Shown here in pieces: positions 34,911 to 43,925 of a stretch of 47,831 nt of DNA. This DNA is from Candidatus Hydrogenedentota bacterium (GTDB taxonomy: Bacteria; Hydrogenedentota; Hydrogenedentia; Hydrogenedentales; SLHB01). The notes below the pieces were generated by a model that made no database searches, was not told the DNA's origin, and saw only the letters and a program-made list of their open reading frames with translations. The translations under genes were made by a program, and so were the position numbers. Position 1 is the stretch's first letter. Each line of letters starts with the position of its first letter. The DNA lies in assembly GCA_016215105.1 (NCBI GenBank), contig JACRLJ010000009.1, positions 1-47,831 of the forward strand, written 5' to 3'.

Positions 34911-35641
34911 GCGGACTGTTCATCACCATCGAAGGTATCGAAGGCTGCGGAAAGTCCACCCAGATTCGCCTGCTCAAGAGCCATCTCGAATCGCGCGGAC
35001 GCGTCGTGGAAGTGACCCGCGAACCGGGCGGCACGCCCATCGCCGAGGCCATTCGCGCGATCCTGCTTGATCCGGCCAACTCCGCCCTAAGTCCGACAAC
35101 CGAGTTGTTGCTCTATGAGGCCGCGCGCGCGCAACACGTAGACGAACGTATTCGCCCCGCGCTCGAGGCCGGAAACGTTGTCCTGTGCGACCGCTACGCC
35201 GACTCGACGACCGCGTATCAAGGCGCGGCGCGTGGGCTTCCGGCTGCGAGCGTGGACGCGTTGCACACCATCGCCACGCGCGGGACTTGGCCGCGCCTCA
35301 CGATTGTTATTGACGTGCCCGTCGAGGTCGGCCTGCGCCGTGCGGGACACCGTGGCGCGTCCGACCGGATTGAGCTGGAGCCGGTCGAGTTTCACGAACG
35401 CGTCCGCGCCGAATTTCTTCAACTCGCCGAGCGGGAACCGGACCGCGTCAAGGTCGTAAACGGCGTCGAGTCCGAGAACGCCGTCGCGGAGGTGATCAAC
35501 TGCCTCGTCGACGCCGTGCTGGAGGAACCGAATTCCAAGCGGACTTATGTTCTGGGGTCCCGGCGGCGTCGGAAAACGCCTCGCGGCGCTCGAAATGGCC
35601 AAGGCGGTCAACTGCGCGAAAGGGACCGGCGACGCCTGTGA
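34907..35641 (+). CDS. tmk: thymidylate kinase with out-of-frame C-terminal tail
   Basis: Phosphorylates dTMP to dTDP. It has P-loop TIEGIEGCGKST (near residues 8-19), TREPGGTPIAEAIR, and DRYADSTTAYQGAARGL. The normal protein would end after about 210 residues, near VDAVLEEP. The last about 34 residues (RTYVLGSRRRRKTPRGARNG...) are simply the start of holB read in a different frame, so the tail is unlikely to be native. The two genes overlap by 95 bases. Confidence 0.92.
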   Translation: MSGLFITIEGIEGCGKSTQIRLLKSHLESRGRVVEVTREPGGTPIAEAIRAILLDPANSALSPTTELLLYEAARAQHVDERIRPALEAGNVVLCDRYADSTTAYQGAARGLPAASVDALHTIATRGTWPRLTIVIDVPVEVGLRRAGHRGASDRIELEPVEFHERVRAEFLQLAEREPDRVKVVNGVESENAVAEVINCLVDAVLEEPNSKRTYVLGSRRRRKTPRGARNGQGGQLRERDRRRL

Positions 35642-36545
35642 CACTTGCTTGTCATGCCGCAAGGTCGCCAGCGGGAACCATCCCGACGTGAAAATCGTCG
35701 CGCCAGTGAAGAAATCGCGCATCATCAACGTCGAAACCATTGAAGGTGTCAACGAATTCGCCGCCTTGCGCGCCTACGAGTCGAAATGGCGCGTTTTCGT
35801 GATTCTTGACGCGGACCGCATGGGACTGGAAGCCCAGAATCATTTTCTCAAGACCCTGGAAGAACCACCGGGCGCTTCGTTGTTCCTGTTAGTGACGGAG
35901 TACCCGCGGCGCTTGCTTCCGACGATTCGGTCGCGTTGCCAGATGCTGCGCTTCGGCGCTTTGCGCCCGGAAACCGTGGTTGACCTGCTGCAAGCGCAGC
36001 GGGACCTCCCCCTCGAGGTCGCGCGTTCCGTTGCGGCGGTTGCGCAAGGGCAAATGTCCCGCGCGCTGGATTTGGTCGACTCGGAGAAACGTGATATTGT
36101 CATCGAGATCGCCCGGCGGCTGAGCGAGAACGATGACCCCATGGCCCTGGCCGAGGAGTTCTCGAAGGGCCTCGAGGCCCGGCGCGAGCAATTGGCCGCT
36201 GCGGTAAAGGCTGAAACGGACACCGAGGCGTCCGAAGACGCCTCGCGCGACGATAAGAAGCGCCTGAAAGAGGAGCAATTGGCGCTGGTGGACGAACTGA
36301 GCCGCCGCGAAATCCTGGATTACCTCTACCTTTTCGAGACGTGGTACCGGGATGAACTGGTGTTTCAGGCCGCCGGCAATGATCACCAGATTCTGAACCA
36401 GGACCACGCGGCCCGGATTCGCCAGGCGAAACCGTCCGACGCGGGCAAGAAAATACGCGCCGTCGAGCAAGCGCGCGTCTATTTGGAACGATTTATCAAC
36501 GAAGAGCGCGTCTTTCGCGACCTCTTCTTCTCCCTGGCGGAATGA
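35547..36545 (+). CDS. holB: DNA polymerase III delta-prime subunit (HolB/DnaX-like), N-terminus missing
   Basis: Clamp-loader AAA+ subunit: Walker A-like FWGPGGVGKR, a zinc-binding CDTCLSCRKV module, WRVFVILDADRMGLEAQNHF, TLEEPPG and PTIRSRCQMLRF. The C-terminal domain is helical. The first ATG (35547) lies right at the P-loop, so the usual N-terminal 30 or so residues are absent. The same frame, read upstream into tmk, gives NRIPSGL, which looks like genuine family sequence, but has no start codon before its stop at 35493. A short deletion joining tmk to holB is the simplest reading. tmk-holB-ricT is a known gene order. Confidence 0.88.
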   Translation: MFWGPGGVGKRLAALEMAKAVNCAKGTGDACDTCLSCRKVASGNHPDVKIVAPVKKSRIINVETIEGVNEFAALRAYESKWRVFVILDADRMGLEAQNHFLKTLEEPPGASLFLLVTEYPRRLLPTIRSRCQMLRFGALRPETVVDLLQAQRDLPLEVARSVAAVAQGQMSRALDLVDSEKRDIVIEIARRLSENDDPMALAEEFSKGLEARREQLAAAVKAETDTEASEDASRDDKKRLKEEQLALVDELSRREILDYLYLFETWYRDELVFQAAGNDHQILNQDHAARIRQAKPSDAGKKIRAVEQARVYLERFINEERVFRDLFFSLAE

Positions 36546-36566
36546 TCGCCGGGATGGGAGTTCTTA

Positions 36567-37622
36567 ATGCAAACAGTTAAAGTGCGGCTCCGCAAACCGG
36601 GCCGCGTGTTGTCCTTCTTGAATCCGGATATTCCGCTCCAGCGCGACGAGCCCTGTGTAGTTCGCAGCGACCGGGGTCTCGAGTTTGGGACCTGCGTGTT
36701 GCCGCCCGAGCCGTGCCCGCCCGAACTCGAACAGCGGATCAAGATGAACGTGATCCGCAAGCTCAACTACCACGACGAAGGCACGTACCGCCAAATCCTC
36801 GCCGAAGAGAAAAAGGCGATGGACCTCTGCGGCCAGAAGATGCGCGACCGCAAACTGCCCATGCGCCTCGTCGATGTCGAATACTCCATGGATAAACGCA
36901 AGGTCGTCTTCTACTTCACCGCCGAGGACCGCGTCGACTTCCGTGAACTCGTGCGCGACCTCGCCCACGACCTCAAGACGCGCATTGAACTGCGCCACAT
37001 TCAAGTCCGCGACGCCGCAAAGATGATTGGCGGCATCGGCACCTGCGGACGCGAGCTCTGCTGCACCACCTGGCTCCAGGATTTCATGCCCATCTCCATG
37101 AAGATGGCCAAACGGCAGAACCTCTCGCTCAACCCCACCAAAATCAGCGGTCAATGCGGCCGCCTCATGTGCTGCATCAGCTACGAGAACGAAATGTACG
37201 TGACGGAAAAGAAAGTCCGTGGCGCCGCCCCTGCCGAGTTGACCGAGGAGATCGAGGTCCCCGTAAAGCCCGTGGATACGGGAGTGAGCACGCAGGATCT
37301 GTTCCGCCTCAAACTCGAAGCCGACGCCGCCACCGCCCGCGCCCGCGAAAAAGATCAGCGTCCCGATGACGCGCCGGCAAAGGCCCCCATCACCACAACC
37401 GCCATCGCCGACGAACCCGATACCGGCGACGAAGAATTCGACGAAGCGGAAGGCGAAGAAACCGCCGCAACTCCTGATCGCGGTCCCGCGCAACAAGGCG
37501 CCGCGCCCAACGCCAACCGCGAAGGCCAGCGCCGTCCCCGCCGCCGTCGCCGCGGCCGCCGCAACCGCCCCGGAGGCGGTCAAGGCGGAGGACAACAGGG
37601 TGGCGGACAACCGGCGTCCTAA
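36567..37622 (+). CDS. ricT: RicT/YaaT-type PSP1 domain protein
   Basis: A 351-residue protein. The PSP1 domain contains the cysteine motifs GGIGTCGRELCC and QCGRLMCCISYENEMY, known from the Fe-S-carrying RicT (YaaT) subunit of the RNA-processing Ric complex. The position after tmk and holB matches its location in Bacillus. A long C-terminal tail (about 230-351) is acidic, then Arg/Gly-rich (RRPRRRRRGRRN, followed by GGG repeats), as in RNA-binding tails, and is absent from short relatives. It probably affects RNase-dependent mRNA maturation, though that is established mainly in Firmicutes. Confidence 0.85.
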   Translation: MQTVKVRLRKPGRVLSFLNPDIPLQRDEPCVVRSDRGLEFGTCVLPPEPCPPELEQRIKMNVIRKLNYHDEGTYRQILAEEKKAMDLCGQKMRDRKLPMRLVDVEYSMDKRKVVFYFTAEDRVDFRELVRDLAHDLKTRIELRHIQVRDAAKMIGGIGTCGRELCCTTWLQDFMPISMKMAKRQNLSLNPTKISGQCGRLMCCISYENEMYVTEKKVRGAAPAELTEEIEVPVKPVDTGVSTQDLFRLKLEADAATARAREKDQRPDDAPAKAPITTTAIADEPDTGDEEFDEAEGEETAATPDRGPAQQGAAPNANREGQRRPRRRRRGRRNRPGGGQGGGQQGGGQPAS

Positions 37623-37713
37623 AGCTCCCAAGCCGCGACCAGAGTAGGCGCGCCGTCCCGCCGCGCCAGCCGGAGAGCATAGAGCACCGCCTACATTGAC
37701 GGCCTCGATTAGA

Positions 37714-37800
37714 GGCGCGGCCAGAAAGCCTCCGCATAGCAAAACTCCGCACGAGCCATCGCTGGTATTGAACAACTTACGGACGCTTTCTGGCCGCGCC
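37714..37800. repeat. 87-bp element with perfect 16-bp inverted ends
   Basis: GGCGCGGCCAGAAAGC (37714-37729) and GCTTTCTGGCCGCGCC (37785-37800) are exact inverted repeats around a 55-base centre. A third partial match, TTTCTGGCCG, lies at about 37816. No target duplication is visible. It may be a MITE-like remnant or a long-range RNA hairpin. Confidence 0.7.
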
Positions 37801-37858
37801 GTGTCAATAAGCCCACTTTCTGGCCGAATTCCTAGCGTATCTCCCTACACCCGAGTAC

Positions 37859-37881
37859 CCCTGCGCTCGACGAGCGCAGGG
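37859..37881. repeat. 10-bp hairpin near the ricT/large-gene junction
   Basis: CCCTGCGCTC and GAGCGCAGGG pair perfectly around GAC. No T tract follows on either strand, so terminator function is doubtful. Confidence 0.5.
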
Positions 37882-38007
37882 CCTGAGCCCGTCGCCAAGC
37901 CATCACCCTAACCGTGCTCGGACACCGGCGCATCCCGGCCCAAGTCCACCCTAAATCATTCCCGCAGCGTCCCAGAATTCTCATCATCACCCCGATTTTT
38001 CGCGTCC

Positions 38008-40161
38008 CTAATGTTGCGTCTTTGCGGCCATTTTTGCCGCCACGTCCAGTTCCCTCAGGTGCGACTGCTGTCTTAACGCGCTCATCTCAAGTTCCGAAAG
38101 CACTTTGTCGTCGAATATCTTGGAGTTCGCCGGACTGGATTTGGCCACGGCGTACAACTGCTCCAAATACGCCGCTTGCGCGGAATCCCTGATCTTGCCT
38201 TTCAACTGTTCGAGAACGCCCACCACCGTCTCACGTGGAAGTTGCTCGAAAAGGCGCCTGGCGTCTTCGTAGTTAGGCCCGCCGCCGCGACCGAAGGTCG
38301 ACCGTCCGAGATGCTCAGCATAGAGGTCCGCGGTGAACGCAATAATGGTATCCAGCAGATAGACGGTGGACGCCTCCGCGTCGCCGCCGTGAAGCAGAGT
38401 GTTCTGCGCAGCGGCGATCTTCGGCTCACCCAGTTGTTCGACTACCGACCAGCGTGAGTATATGCTGAGCCGGGCGATCAACGCGGCGGCTTCAGGCAAT
38501 TCTTTCGTCACCGGCCGCCCTTCGAGCGTCCGTAGCGCCGCATACGCGTGCCGGTAGACTTGCACCGTTAGCGGGCTCATGCACGCTTCTTGAACAATCG
38601 GTTCCGCGTCTTTCCAACCAAACTCCGCCACCGTGTCGAAGGCCTCCGGCCACGCTTCAGGATGCTCCAGCATCGCGAGATAGACCTCCTTCGCCTCTAC
38701 TCGGAACGGAGGCGGAACCAACGAGAGGGTTGCCTCCTGGACGTCTTCCATTACGGAGGAACGGTAAAGCTGCAACAGAATCCGCGTAGCGCGCTCGCCA
38801 GGAATCCGTCCCAGCATGCCAATGTCGTTACTCCGCCCGCCCCTCACGCTCTCTGCATGAGACAGACTGTTCTCCAGAAACGCCGCCGCCTTGTCGGGCT
38901 CTCCCGCTCTTGCCATACGGCTCAATGCACTATTGCGAGAGTAATCGTCTTGTCTAGAAGAGTTTGCCCAATCCTCAAGGAGCGTCACCCGATCATCCCC
39001 GCCAGTGAGCGCAAGTTTGGTGCGAACGTCGTCCTCGACTCCCATATTCGCGTTTGCGTACCAACGATAACCGAATCCGTCGCCGAGATAGACTTGGCGC
39101 ACGATCTTCACACCTTGAAGAGCCGTCCAAGGAATGGCCATTCGATTCGGCGGCGAGTCACTGTCCGGAAAGAGCACAAACTCCATCTCCGGGCGCAAGC
39201 GCCTGACTTGCGTGCCGGACAAACGCATTGTCTTGATTTCATTCGTTCCAAAAACGATACGGTAGCCGCGAGCATTTCCGGCGTTTACGTTGGGCGCGCT
39301 ATCGCACTGCGACAATCGCAGGCCGTCTACCATATTCCACCGCTGGAAGTGGGGCTGCGCGTTTTCACATATCTTTCTCGCCAAGTCAAGCAAAGGCGGA
39401 GAATTGGCCAGGGTGTTCACTGAACCGGATTCATTCGTGAAATTACGAAACATAGTGACGACGTTTTCGCTCATGGGAAACGGACCAGGATACGACGTCC
39501 ATTCAACGTGCCCGTCCATGAATATCACAAAGCCACCGGGACGATCTGCCGTCGGCATCTCCCAAAGTAATGGAATGTTAGATCGTACCTTCTCCATCGT
39601 GCCGGGCGCGCTCATGACCTCCCAAATGTAAAATCGCTCCATACCCTGCTTGATACGAAGTATCTTGTTTCCAATTGTGTAACGGACCGAGTAAGTGGTC
39701 GAATCGAGAACAACATCATGACGCAGATCAGCGCCCGTTCCCTGCTTCTGCAAGGCCGCAAGCAAATCCAACGCAGGGTTATCGTCCACTAACAAGTACC
39801 CCAGGTAACACAGCCGCGGCTTCGTCTTGCTCGTAATCCGTTCCACAAGCCGAGGACTGAGAAACCCCTTCATCGCCGACAGATCAGGCAACCCAAACTC
39901 CGGCGTCATCGTGGCCGGAGGAAAGCAGTCCTTATTCTCCTCGCAGTACTGTTGGAAGGCGACGCCAATCTCACGAAGGTCGGCGCGGTCCTGCCGCTCC
40001 CTGGGCAGCATCAGCCGCCACTCCAACAGGTCAACGCGCGACACCATTACCCCGACCGCGGCCAACACCACCGCTACCACCCCAACCGTGATGGGATGGC
40101 GGCGTATGCCAGCCCAAACCCAACCCAGCCCATTCCGACATCGTCCAAGAAGATTCATCAT
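38008..40161 (-). CDS. membrane-anchored protein with DUF1559-like and helical-repeat regions
   Basis: A 717-residue protein. One N-terminal helix (ITVGVVAVVLAAVGVMV) is preceded by a short Arg-rich cytoplasmic part. The next region (about 60-250) shows features of pilin-like/DUF1559 proteins common in Planctomycetes-like bacteria: LREIGVAFQQYCEENKDCFP and FVIFMDGHVEWTSYPGPF (the H/DGHV signature). The C-terminal 300 residues are helical and HEAT-like. ATG 40161 is preferred, with GGGGAG 8 bases upstream; the frame also opens with GTG 40164. Probably envelope-associated; function unknown. Confidence 0.7.
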   Translation of the reverse strand: MMNLLGRCRNGLGWVWAGIRRHPITVGVVAVVLAAVGVMVSRVDLLEWRLMLPRERQDRADLREIGVAFQQYCEENKDCFPPATMTPEFGLPDLSAMKGFLSPRLVERITSKTKPRLCYLGYLLVDDNPALDLLAALQKQGTGADLRHDVVLDSTTYSVRYTIGNKILRIKQGMERFYIWEVMSAPGTMEKVRSNIPLLWEMPTADRPGGFVIFMDGHVEWTSYPGPFPMSENVVTMFRNFTNESGSVNTLANSPPLLDLARKICENAQPHFQRWNMVDGLRLSQCDSAPNVNAGNARGYRIVFGTNEIKTMRLSGTQVRRLRPEMEFVLFPDSDSPPNRMAIPWTALQGVKIVRQVYLGDGFGYRWYANANMGVEDDVRTKLALTGGDDRVTLLEDWANSSRQDDYSRNSALSRMARAGEPDKAAAFLENSLSHAESVRGGRSNDIGMLGRIPGERATRILLQLYRSSVMEDVQEATLSLVPPPFRVEAKEVYLAMLEHPEAWPEAFDTVAEFGWKDAEPIVQEACMSPLTVQVYRHAYAALRTLEGRPVTKELPEAAALIARLSIYSRWSVVEQLGEPKIAAAQNTLLHGGDAEASTVYLLDTIIAFTADLYAEHLGRSTFGRGGGPNYEDARRLFEQLPRETVVGVLEQLKGKIRDSAQAAYLEQLYAVAKSSPANSKIFDDKVLSELEMSALRQQSHLRELDVAAKMAAKTQH

Positions 40162-40164
40162 CAC

Positions 40165-40558
40165 CCCACTCCCCGTTTTCAGTCCATGTCCGTTTCCTAC
40201 AATGTACGTAGATAGCAGACCGTTTCAACCCTTTCCTTATCCGAGCGGCGGCTGGGGACAGCCGCCCCCAGCCGCCATTCCAGGCGTCCCCCACCGTACT
40301 CACGCGATCCTCTGCGATCTCTGCGTTTCTGCGATTGCACTTCTGTCCGTATTCCCGTAGCCAATGCTGACGATTACGCGGACGACACTTTTCCTATCCA
40401 ATACAATAGTCAAACAAGTCCCGCCTCCGGGGACATGGCCGCCTAAGGTTTCTGCGCCACACGCCAAATCCCCCAAACTTCGCCTTACATTGCCCATTTC
40501 ACCGCCCGCGTGGTGATTAGAGTAGAATCGTTGTTGGGGTACCGGGGTCGCTGAACAA
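40165..40558. other. 394-base divergent intergenic region
   Basis: Lies between the minus-strand membrane protein and the plus-strand sigma-fusion gene. It contains the hairpin at 40247-40276. No clear consensus promoter or gene is seen, though both flanking genes should be expressed from here. Confidence 0.5.
40247..40276. repeat. GC-rich alternative hairpin
   Basis: GGCGGCTGGGG can pair with CCCCAGCCGCC (40266-40276), or its first 8 bases with CAGCCGCC (40259-40266). The two structures exclude each other. It may be a dispersed intergenic repeat. Confidence 0.5.
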
Positions 40559-43384
40559 ATGAACGCCATGCCTGCCGCTGACACGGAATTGCTTACCCAA
40601 TGGATTGACCGGCGCGATCCGGACGCGTTCCGGGTACTTGTGTCCCGGTACGCGTCCATGGTCTACGCCACGTGCCGCCGCGTGGTGGGCAACGCGACGG
40701 AGGCGGAGGACATCGCGCAGGAGTGCTTCGAGACGCTGGCCCGCATGCCCAAAGGGCCGCAGGGGCATTTCGGCGCATGGCTGCACACCGTGGCGACGAA
40801 CCGCGCGCTGAACCGGCTGAAAACGGAACGGCGCCGCACAGAGCGGGAAACCCGGTTTGCCACCGAAAACGCGGAACCGGTCGAGGTCAACTGGGACGAC
40901 GTCTACCGCTACGTGGACGAGGCAATCGCCGCGCTGCCGGAAAAGCTCCGCGCGCCGCTCGTCGCCTATTACCTCGAAGGCCAATCCCACGCGGATATCG
41001 CCGCCGCCATTGCCGTTCCAAGGCGGACCGTGACTCATAGAATTGACCGCGGCGTCGACCTCATTCGCGGGAACCTGAAGAGCCGTGGAGTTCCGATTGC
41101 CACGGTGAGTCTTGCGGCGATGTTGGGGTCCAACATGGCCGAAGCCGCGCCGGCGGCGTTGACGGCCACGTTGGGGCGCATCGCGTTGGCCGGCGTGCGG
41201 CCGCTGGAGACTGGAACGGCGGCCACGCTGGCAAAACCCTTGATACCTGGATGGCTCATTACTGGAGGAACTCTGGCCATGCCGCAAAAGGTCGGTGTAG
41301 GCGTTGTCGCAGCGCTGGTGGCGCTGTTGTTGGTATGGTTCTGGCCCCGCAACGAGAACTCCACCGTGGCGGACCAGGTTACATCCGATCCCAAGGCAGG
41401 CCCGACCGAATCGCAGCCCGGCACGCCCGCCGCAAACAATCTCATGAATGCGATCTCGCAATTCCCGCCGATTCCGGCGCGCTCGGCCAAGGACACGCCG
41501 GACGCGAGTACTACGGACAAAACGCCGCCCGAATCTGCTTCGCTCGCGGGAAACGTCATAGACGACGCGGGCAATCCCGTGGACGCCGCCCAGGTCCGGC
41601 TGGAAATCAGCGCGGACAACCTGGGCTTTGACGTGCGCGGAGTGTACCACGCCGTGACGGACGCCGCGGGAGCGTTTCGTATCGCCGGCATTCGCGAGTT
41701 CGGCGACGGACGAGTCAGCGCCGATCGCGAAGGCTACGTGCAAGCCGTGTCGCGCGCGCTGCGGATTCAACAGGGGGGCGCGCGGACCGGCGTAAAGCTG
41801 CTGCTCAAGAAGGCCCACGGCTTCGTGTCGGGTTGGGTCGTCAATTCGCAGCAACGGCCCATCGAAGGCGCCGAAGTGGACCTGCGGCATTTCGAACTCA
41901 AATGGCCATTAAGAGGAGGCTATTTCACCGGCGAAGCGAAAATGGTGTCTGCATTCACGGACGCTAACGGTCATTTCTGGATTGGAATTCCCGAGCAGAT
42001 TGGGAATACGGCGCGGGCCAGTTGCGATTTCGCGGTAACAAAGACCGGCTTTGGAGCCGGGTTCTTCCCCGACGTCAGCACGGGAACTGAGGACGCGCTA
42101 TTCGTGTTGCAGACCGGCGGCGCGATCTCCGGCAAAGTCACTCGCGAAGACGGCGCGCCGGTCGAAGGCGCCGTGGTTCGCGCGACCGGCGCCGCCGAAC
42201 TGTCCGGACCGCAGAAGGGCGCCATGCCCGCACAGATTCCGCCCGTCGAAGCGTCAACGAACGCCGACGGCCTCTATTTGCTGAGCGGACTTGGCGCTGA
42301 CTACCGCTACACGGTGAACGTGCAACAGTCCACGACGCCAAGCCTGGGAAGCGCGCCACGAACCGGTGTCGAAGTGCGTCCGAATCAGACGACATCCGGG
42401 ATCGATTTCACCCTGCGCCGTCTCGACGCCGTGCGCGTGTTCGGCAAGGCGTCCGAAGGCCAAAGCGGTCTGCCCGCCTACCCGATTCGCGTGAAGGCCA
42501 CGGTCATCAACCCCGGCGCTGATTTCGTCGGTGACCCGTGGGCCATGACCGAGACCGCGGCCGACGGGTCCTACACGCTGTCTCTGCAATTGAGCCGGAA
42601 AGCGGACCTTCGCATCGAGTGGTCGTACGCCGACGGCGCCCACGTGTACCCGAAGAACAACTCGCTCGGCGCGCCCCCGCCGCGTACCCCTGCGGAAATG
42701 GATCAAGAAGTAAAGCTCTTGCGCGAGACGGAGCCGGGTCAGGAACACGAACTCAATTTCTCCGTCGTGGCGCCCATCGTGGTCCCCATCCGCTTCGTGG
42801 ACCCGGCGAACCGTCCGCTCCTGGGCATTGAAGCCGCCGTCAGACAAGGCTCCAGCGAGTGGGGCTCCAAGGTGATCTCCGGACTCGACGGCCGCGCCAC
42901 GTTCCGCGGGCTGTGCCCGGCCATTACCTTCCAAATTCTCGCGTACGCTAACGACGCCGAGCGCATCCAGATCGGCGAGAGCGCGCCGTTCTCCGGAGCG
43001 CCCGGCGAGACCCTCCAGGAACTCATCGTCGTGTGCCGCCACAAAGGCGGAGTCGAAGGCGTCATAGTCGACAAACAGGGGCGCCCCGTCGCGAACATGG
43101 AGATCGGCTGCACGGCTGTCCTCGAAGACGGCACAGTCGTTAAACCGTCCGCTACGACCACCGCCGAGGACGGTTCCTTCACGATCCTGCACGGACTGCC
43201 GCACGACACCTACGCGGTAGTCGCCGTCGGCTACGTCCGCGACGGCCAAGTCGAGACCGGTTTCGTCAAGAACGTCGAAGTGGTCGAAGGCGTCATCGTC
43301 AACCTCGGCGCCATCACCTGCGAACCCCTCATGTCCGTCGAACAAGCGGCGGCAATGGCCCAGCAAGCGCAGCAGGCGCAGTAG
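40559..43384 (+). CDS. ECF sigma factor fused through a membrane helix to periplasmic carboxypeptidase-regulatory-like repeats
   Basis: A 941-residue fusion. Residues 11-90 are sigma region 2 (DPDAFRVLVSRYASMVYATC, AEDIAQECFETLAR, FGAWLHTVATNRALNRLKTE) and about 118-172 are region 4 (LPEKLRAPLVAYYLEGQSHA, then IAVPRRTVTHRIDRG). A helix at 244-262 (VGVGVVAALVALLLVWFW) follows, then an extracytoplasmic part with several carboxypeptidase-regulatory-like beta domains (for example SLAGNVIDDAGNPVDAAQVR, GAISGKVTREDGAPVEGAVV, GGVEGVIVDKQGRPVANMEI). The sigma part would be tethered at the inner membrane face. Release by proteolysis, or signalling by the outer part, is an inference. The ribosome site is weak. 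Confidence 0.88.
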   Translation: MNAMPAADTELLTQWIDRRDPDAFRVLVSRYASMVYATCRRVVGNATEAEDIAQECFETLARMPKGPQGHFGAWLHTVATNRALNRLKTERRRTERETRFATENAEPVEVNWDDVYRYVDEAIAALPEKLRAPLVAYYLEGQSHADIAAAIAVPRRTVTHRIDRGVDLIRGNLKSRGVPIATVSLAAMLGSNMAEAAPAALTATLGRIALAGVRPLETGTAATLAKPLIPGWLITGGTLAMPQKVGVGVVAALVALLLVWFWPRNENSTVADQVTSDPKAGPTESQPGTPAANNLMNAISQFPPIPARSAKDTPDASTTDKTPPESASLAGNVIDDAGNPVDAAQVRLEISADNLGFDVRGVYHAVTDAAGAFRIAGIREFGDGRVSADREGYVQAVSRALRIQQGGARTGVKLLLKKAHGFVSGWVVNSQQRPIEGAEVDLRHFELKWPLRGGYFTGEAKMVSAFTDANGHFWIGIPEQIGNTARASCDFAVTKTGFGAGFFPDVSTGTEDALFVLQTGGAISGKVTREDGAPVEGAVVRATGAAELSGPQKGAMPAQIPPVEASTNADGLYLLSGLGADYRYTVNVQQSTTPSLGSAPRTGVEVRPNQTTSGIDFTLRRLDAVRVFGKASEGQSGLPAYPIRVKATVINPGADFVGDPWAMTETAADGSYTLSLQLSRKADLRIEWSYADGAHVYPKNNSLGAPPPRTPAEMDQEVKLLRETEPGQEHELNFSVVAPIVVPIRFVDPANRPLLGIEAAVRQGSSEWGSKVISGLDGRATFRGLCPAITFQILAYANDAERIQIGESAPFSGAPGETLQELIVVCRHKGGVEGVIVDKQGRPVANMEIGCTAVLEDGTVVKPSATTTAEDGSFTILHGLPHDTYAVVAVGYVRDGQVETGFVKNVEVVEGVIVNLGAITCEPLMSVEQAAAMAQQAQQAQ

Positions 43385-43513
43385 GTCTCAAAGTAGAAGC
43401 GGCGTCCCCGCCGCTTCCGCTGGCCTTTCCACTGCGCATTCTCGGAACGAGGGATAGAGACGAGCGAGTCTATGCTCGGGCTTTACGTCTTTGTCCAAAA
43501 CCATGTTCGTCAA

Positions 43514-43568
43514 ATGTAGCGCGGCATCGAAGGGACCAACCCCTGCCGGCTGGAAGCCGGCGCTACAT
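43514..43568. repeat. palindromic dispersed element, copy 2
   Basis: The ends ATGTAGCGCGGC (43514-43525; one C shorter than copy 1) and GCCGGCGCTACAT (43556-43568) are inverted. The right half TGCCGGCTGGAAGCCGGCGC matches copy 1 (24719-24787), while the central spacer differs. Confidence 0.75.
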
Positions 43569-43606
43569 CGACACGCGTAACCTAATCGCTACTTGCGCTT
43601 CTGACT

Positions 43607-43725
43607 CGTTCCCAAGTTGCATGTGGGTATGCCCGCGCGCAAGGGTCGCGGTCCGCGCCTCGGGAAATACAAAGCCCAGCTTTTCAGGCACGCGCATTCC
43701 CGAGTACAACTCGGGAACGAGTCGA
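43607..43725. repeat. 119-bp dispersed repeat, copy A
   Basis: Starts CGTTCCCAAGTTGCATGTGG and ends with the palindrome GTTCCCGAGT-like half and ACTCGGGAAC, then GAGTCGA. It is nearly identical to copy B at 45253-45371, with only a few substitutions. Both lie in intergenic DNA in the same orientation. Confidence 0.9.
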
Positions 43726-43925
43726 TGCCGCACATATGGCGTTGGAAGAGACTCCAGCGATAGCTCCGAACGCTTCCTAATTCACGACACGAAAGTACAC
43801 TTGTCGCGGCCCACAAAGTCACCTTGCCAAACGGCCAAACGTCAACAAACCGCGCCTGCGTGAATTGAAGAACGATTGTGTTGTATATGAACTGTACGTA
43901 CAATGCTGCGGAGGGAGGAAATACT

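Larger units (their letters stand above)
37623..38007. other. 385-base gene-free region with inverted repeats
   Basis: Between ricT (plus) and the large minus-strand gene. It holds an 87-base element with 16-base inverted ends (37714-37800) and a hairpin at 37859-37881. No gene was recognised. Confidence 0.6.
43385..43925. other. 541-base gene-free, repeat-bearing region
   Basis: Contains the second palindromic element (43514-43568) and copy A of a 119-base dispersed repeat (43607-43725). Apart from the GGAGGGAGGA ribosome site for the next gene, no gene or promoter is recognised. Confidence 0.6.
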
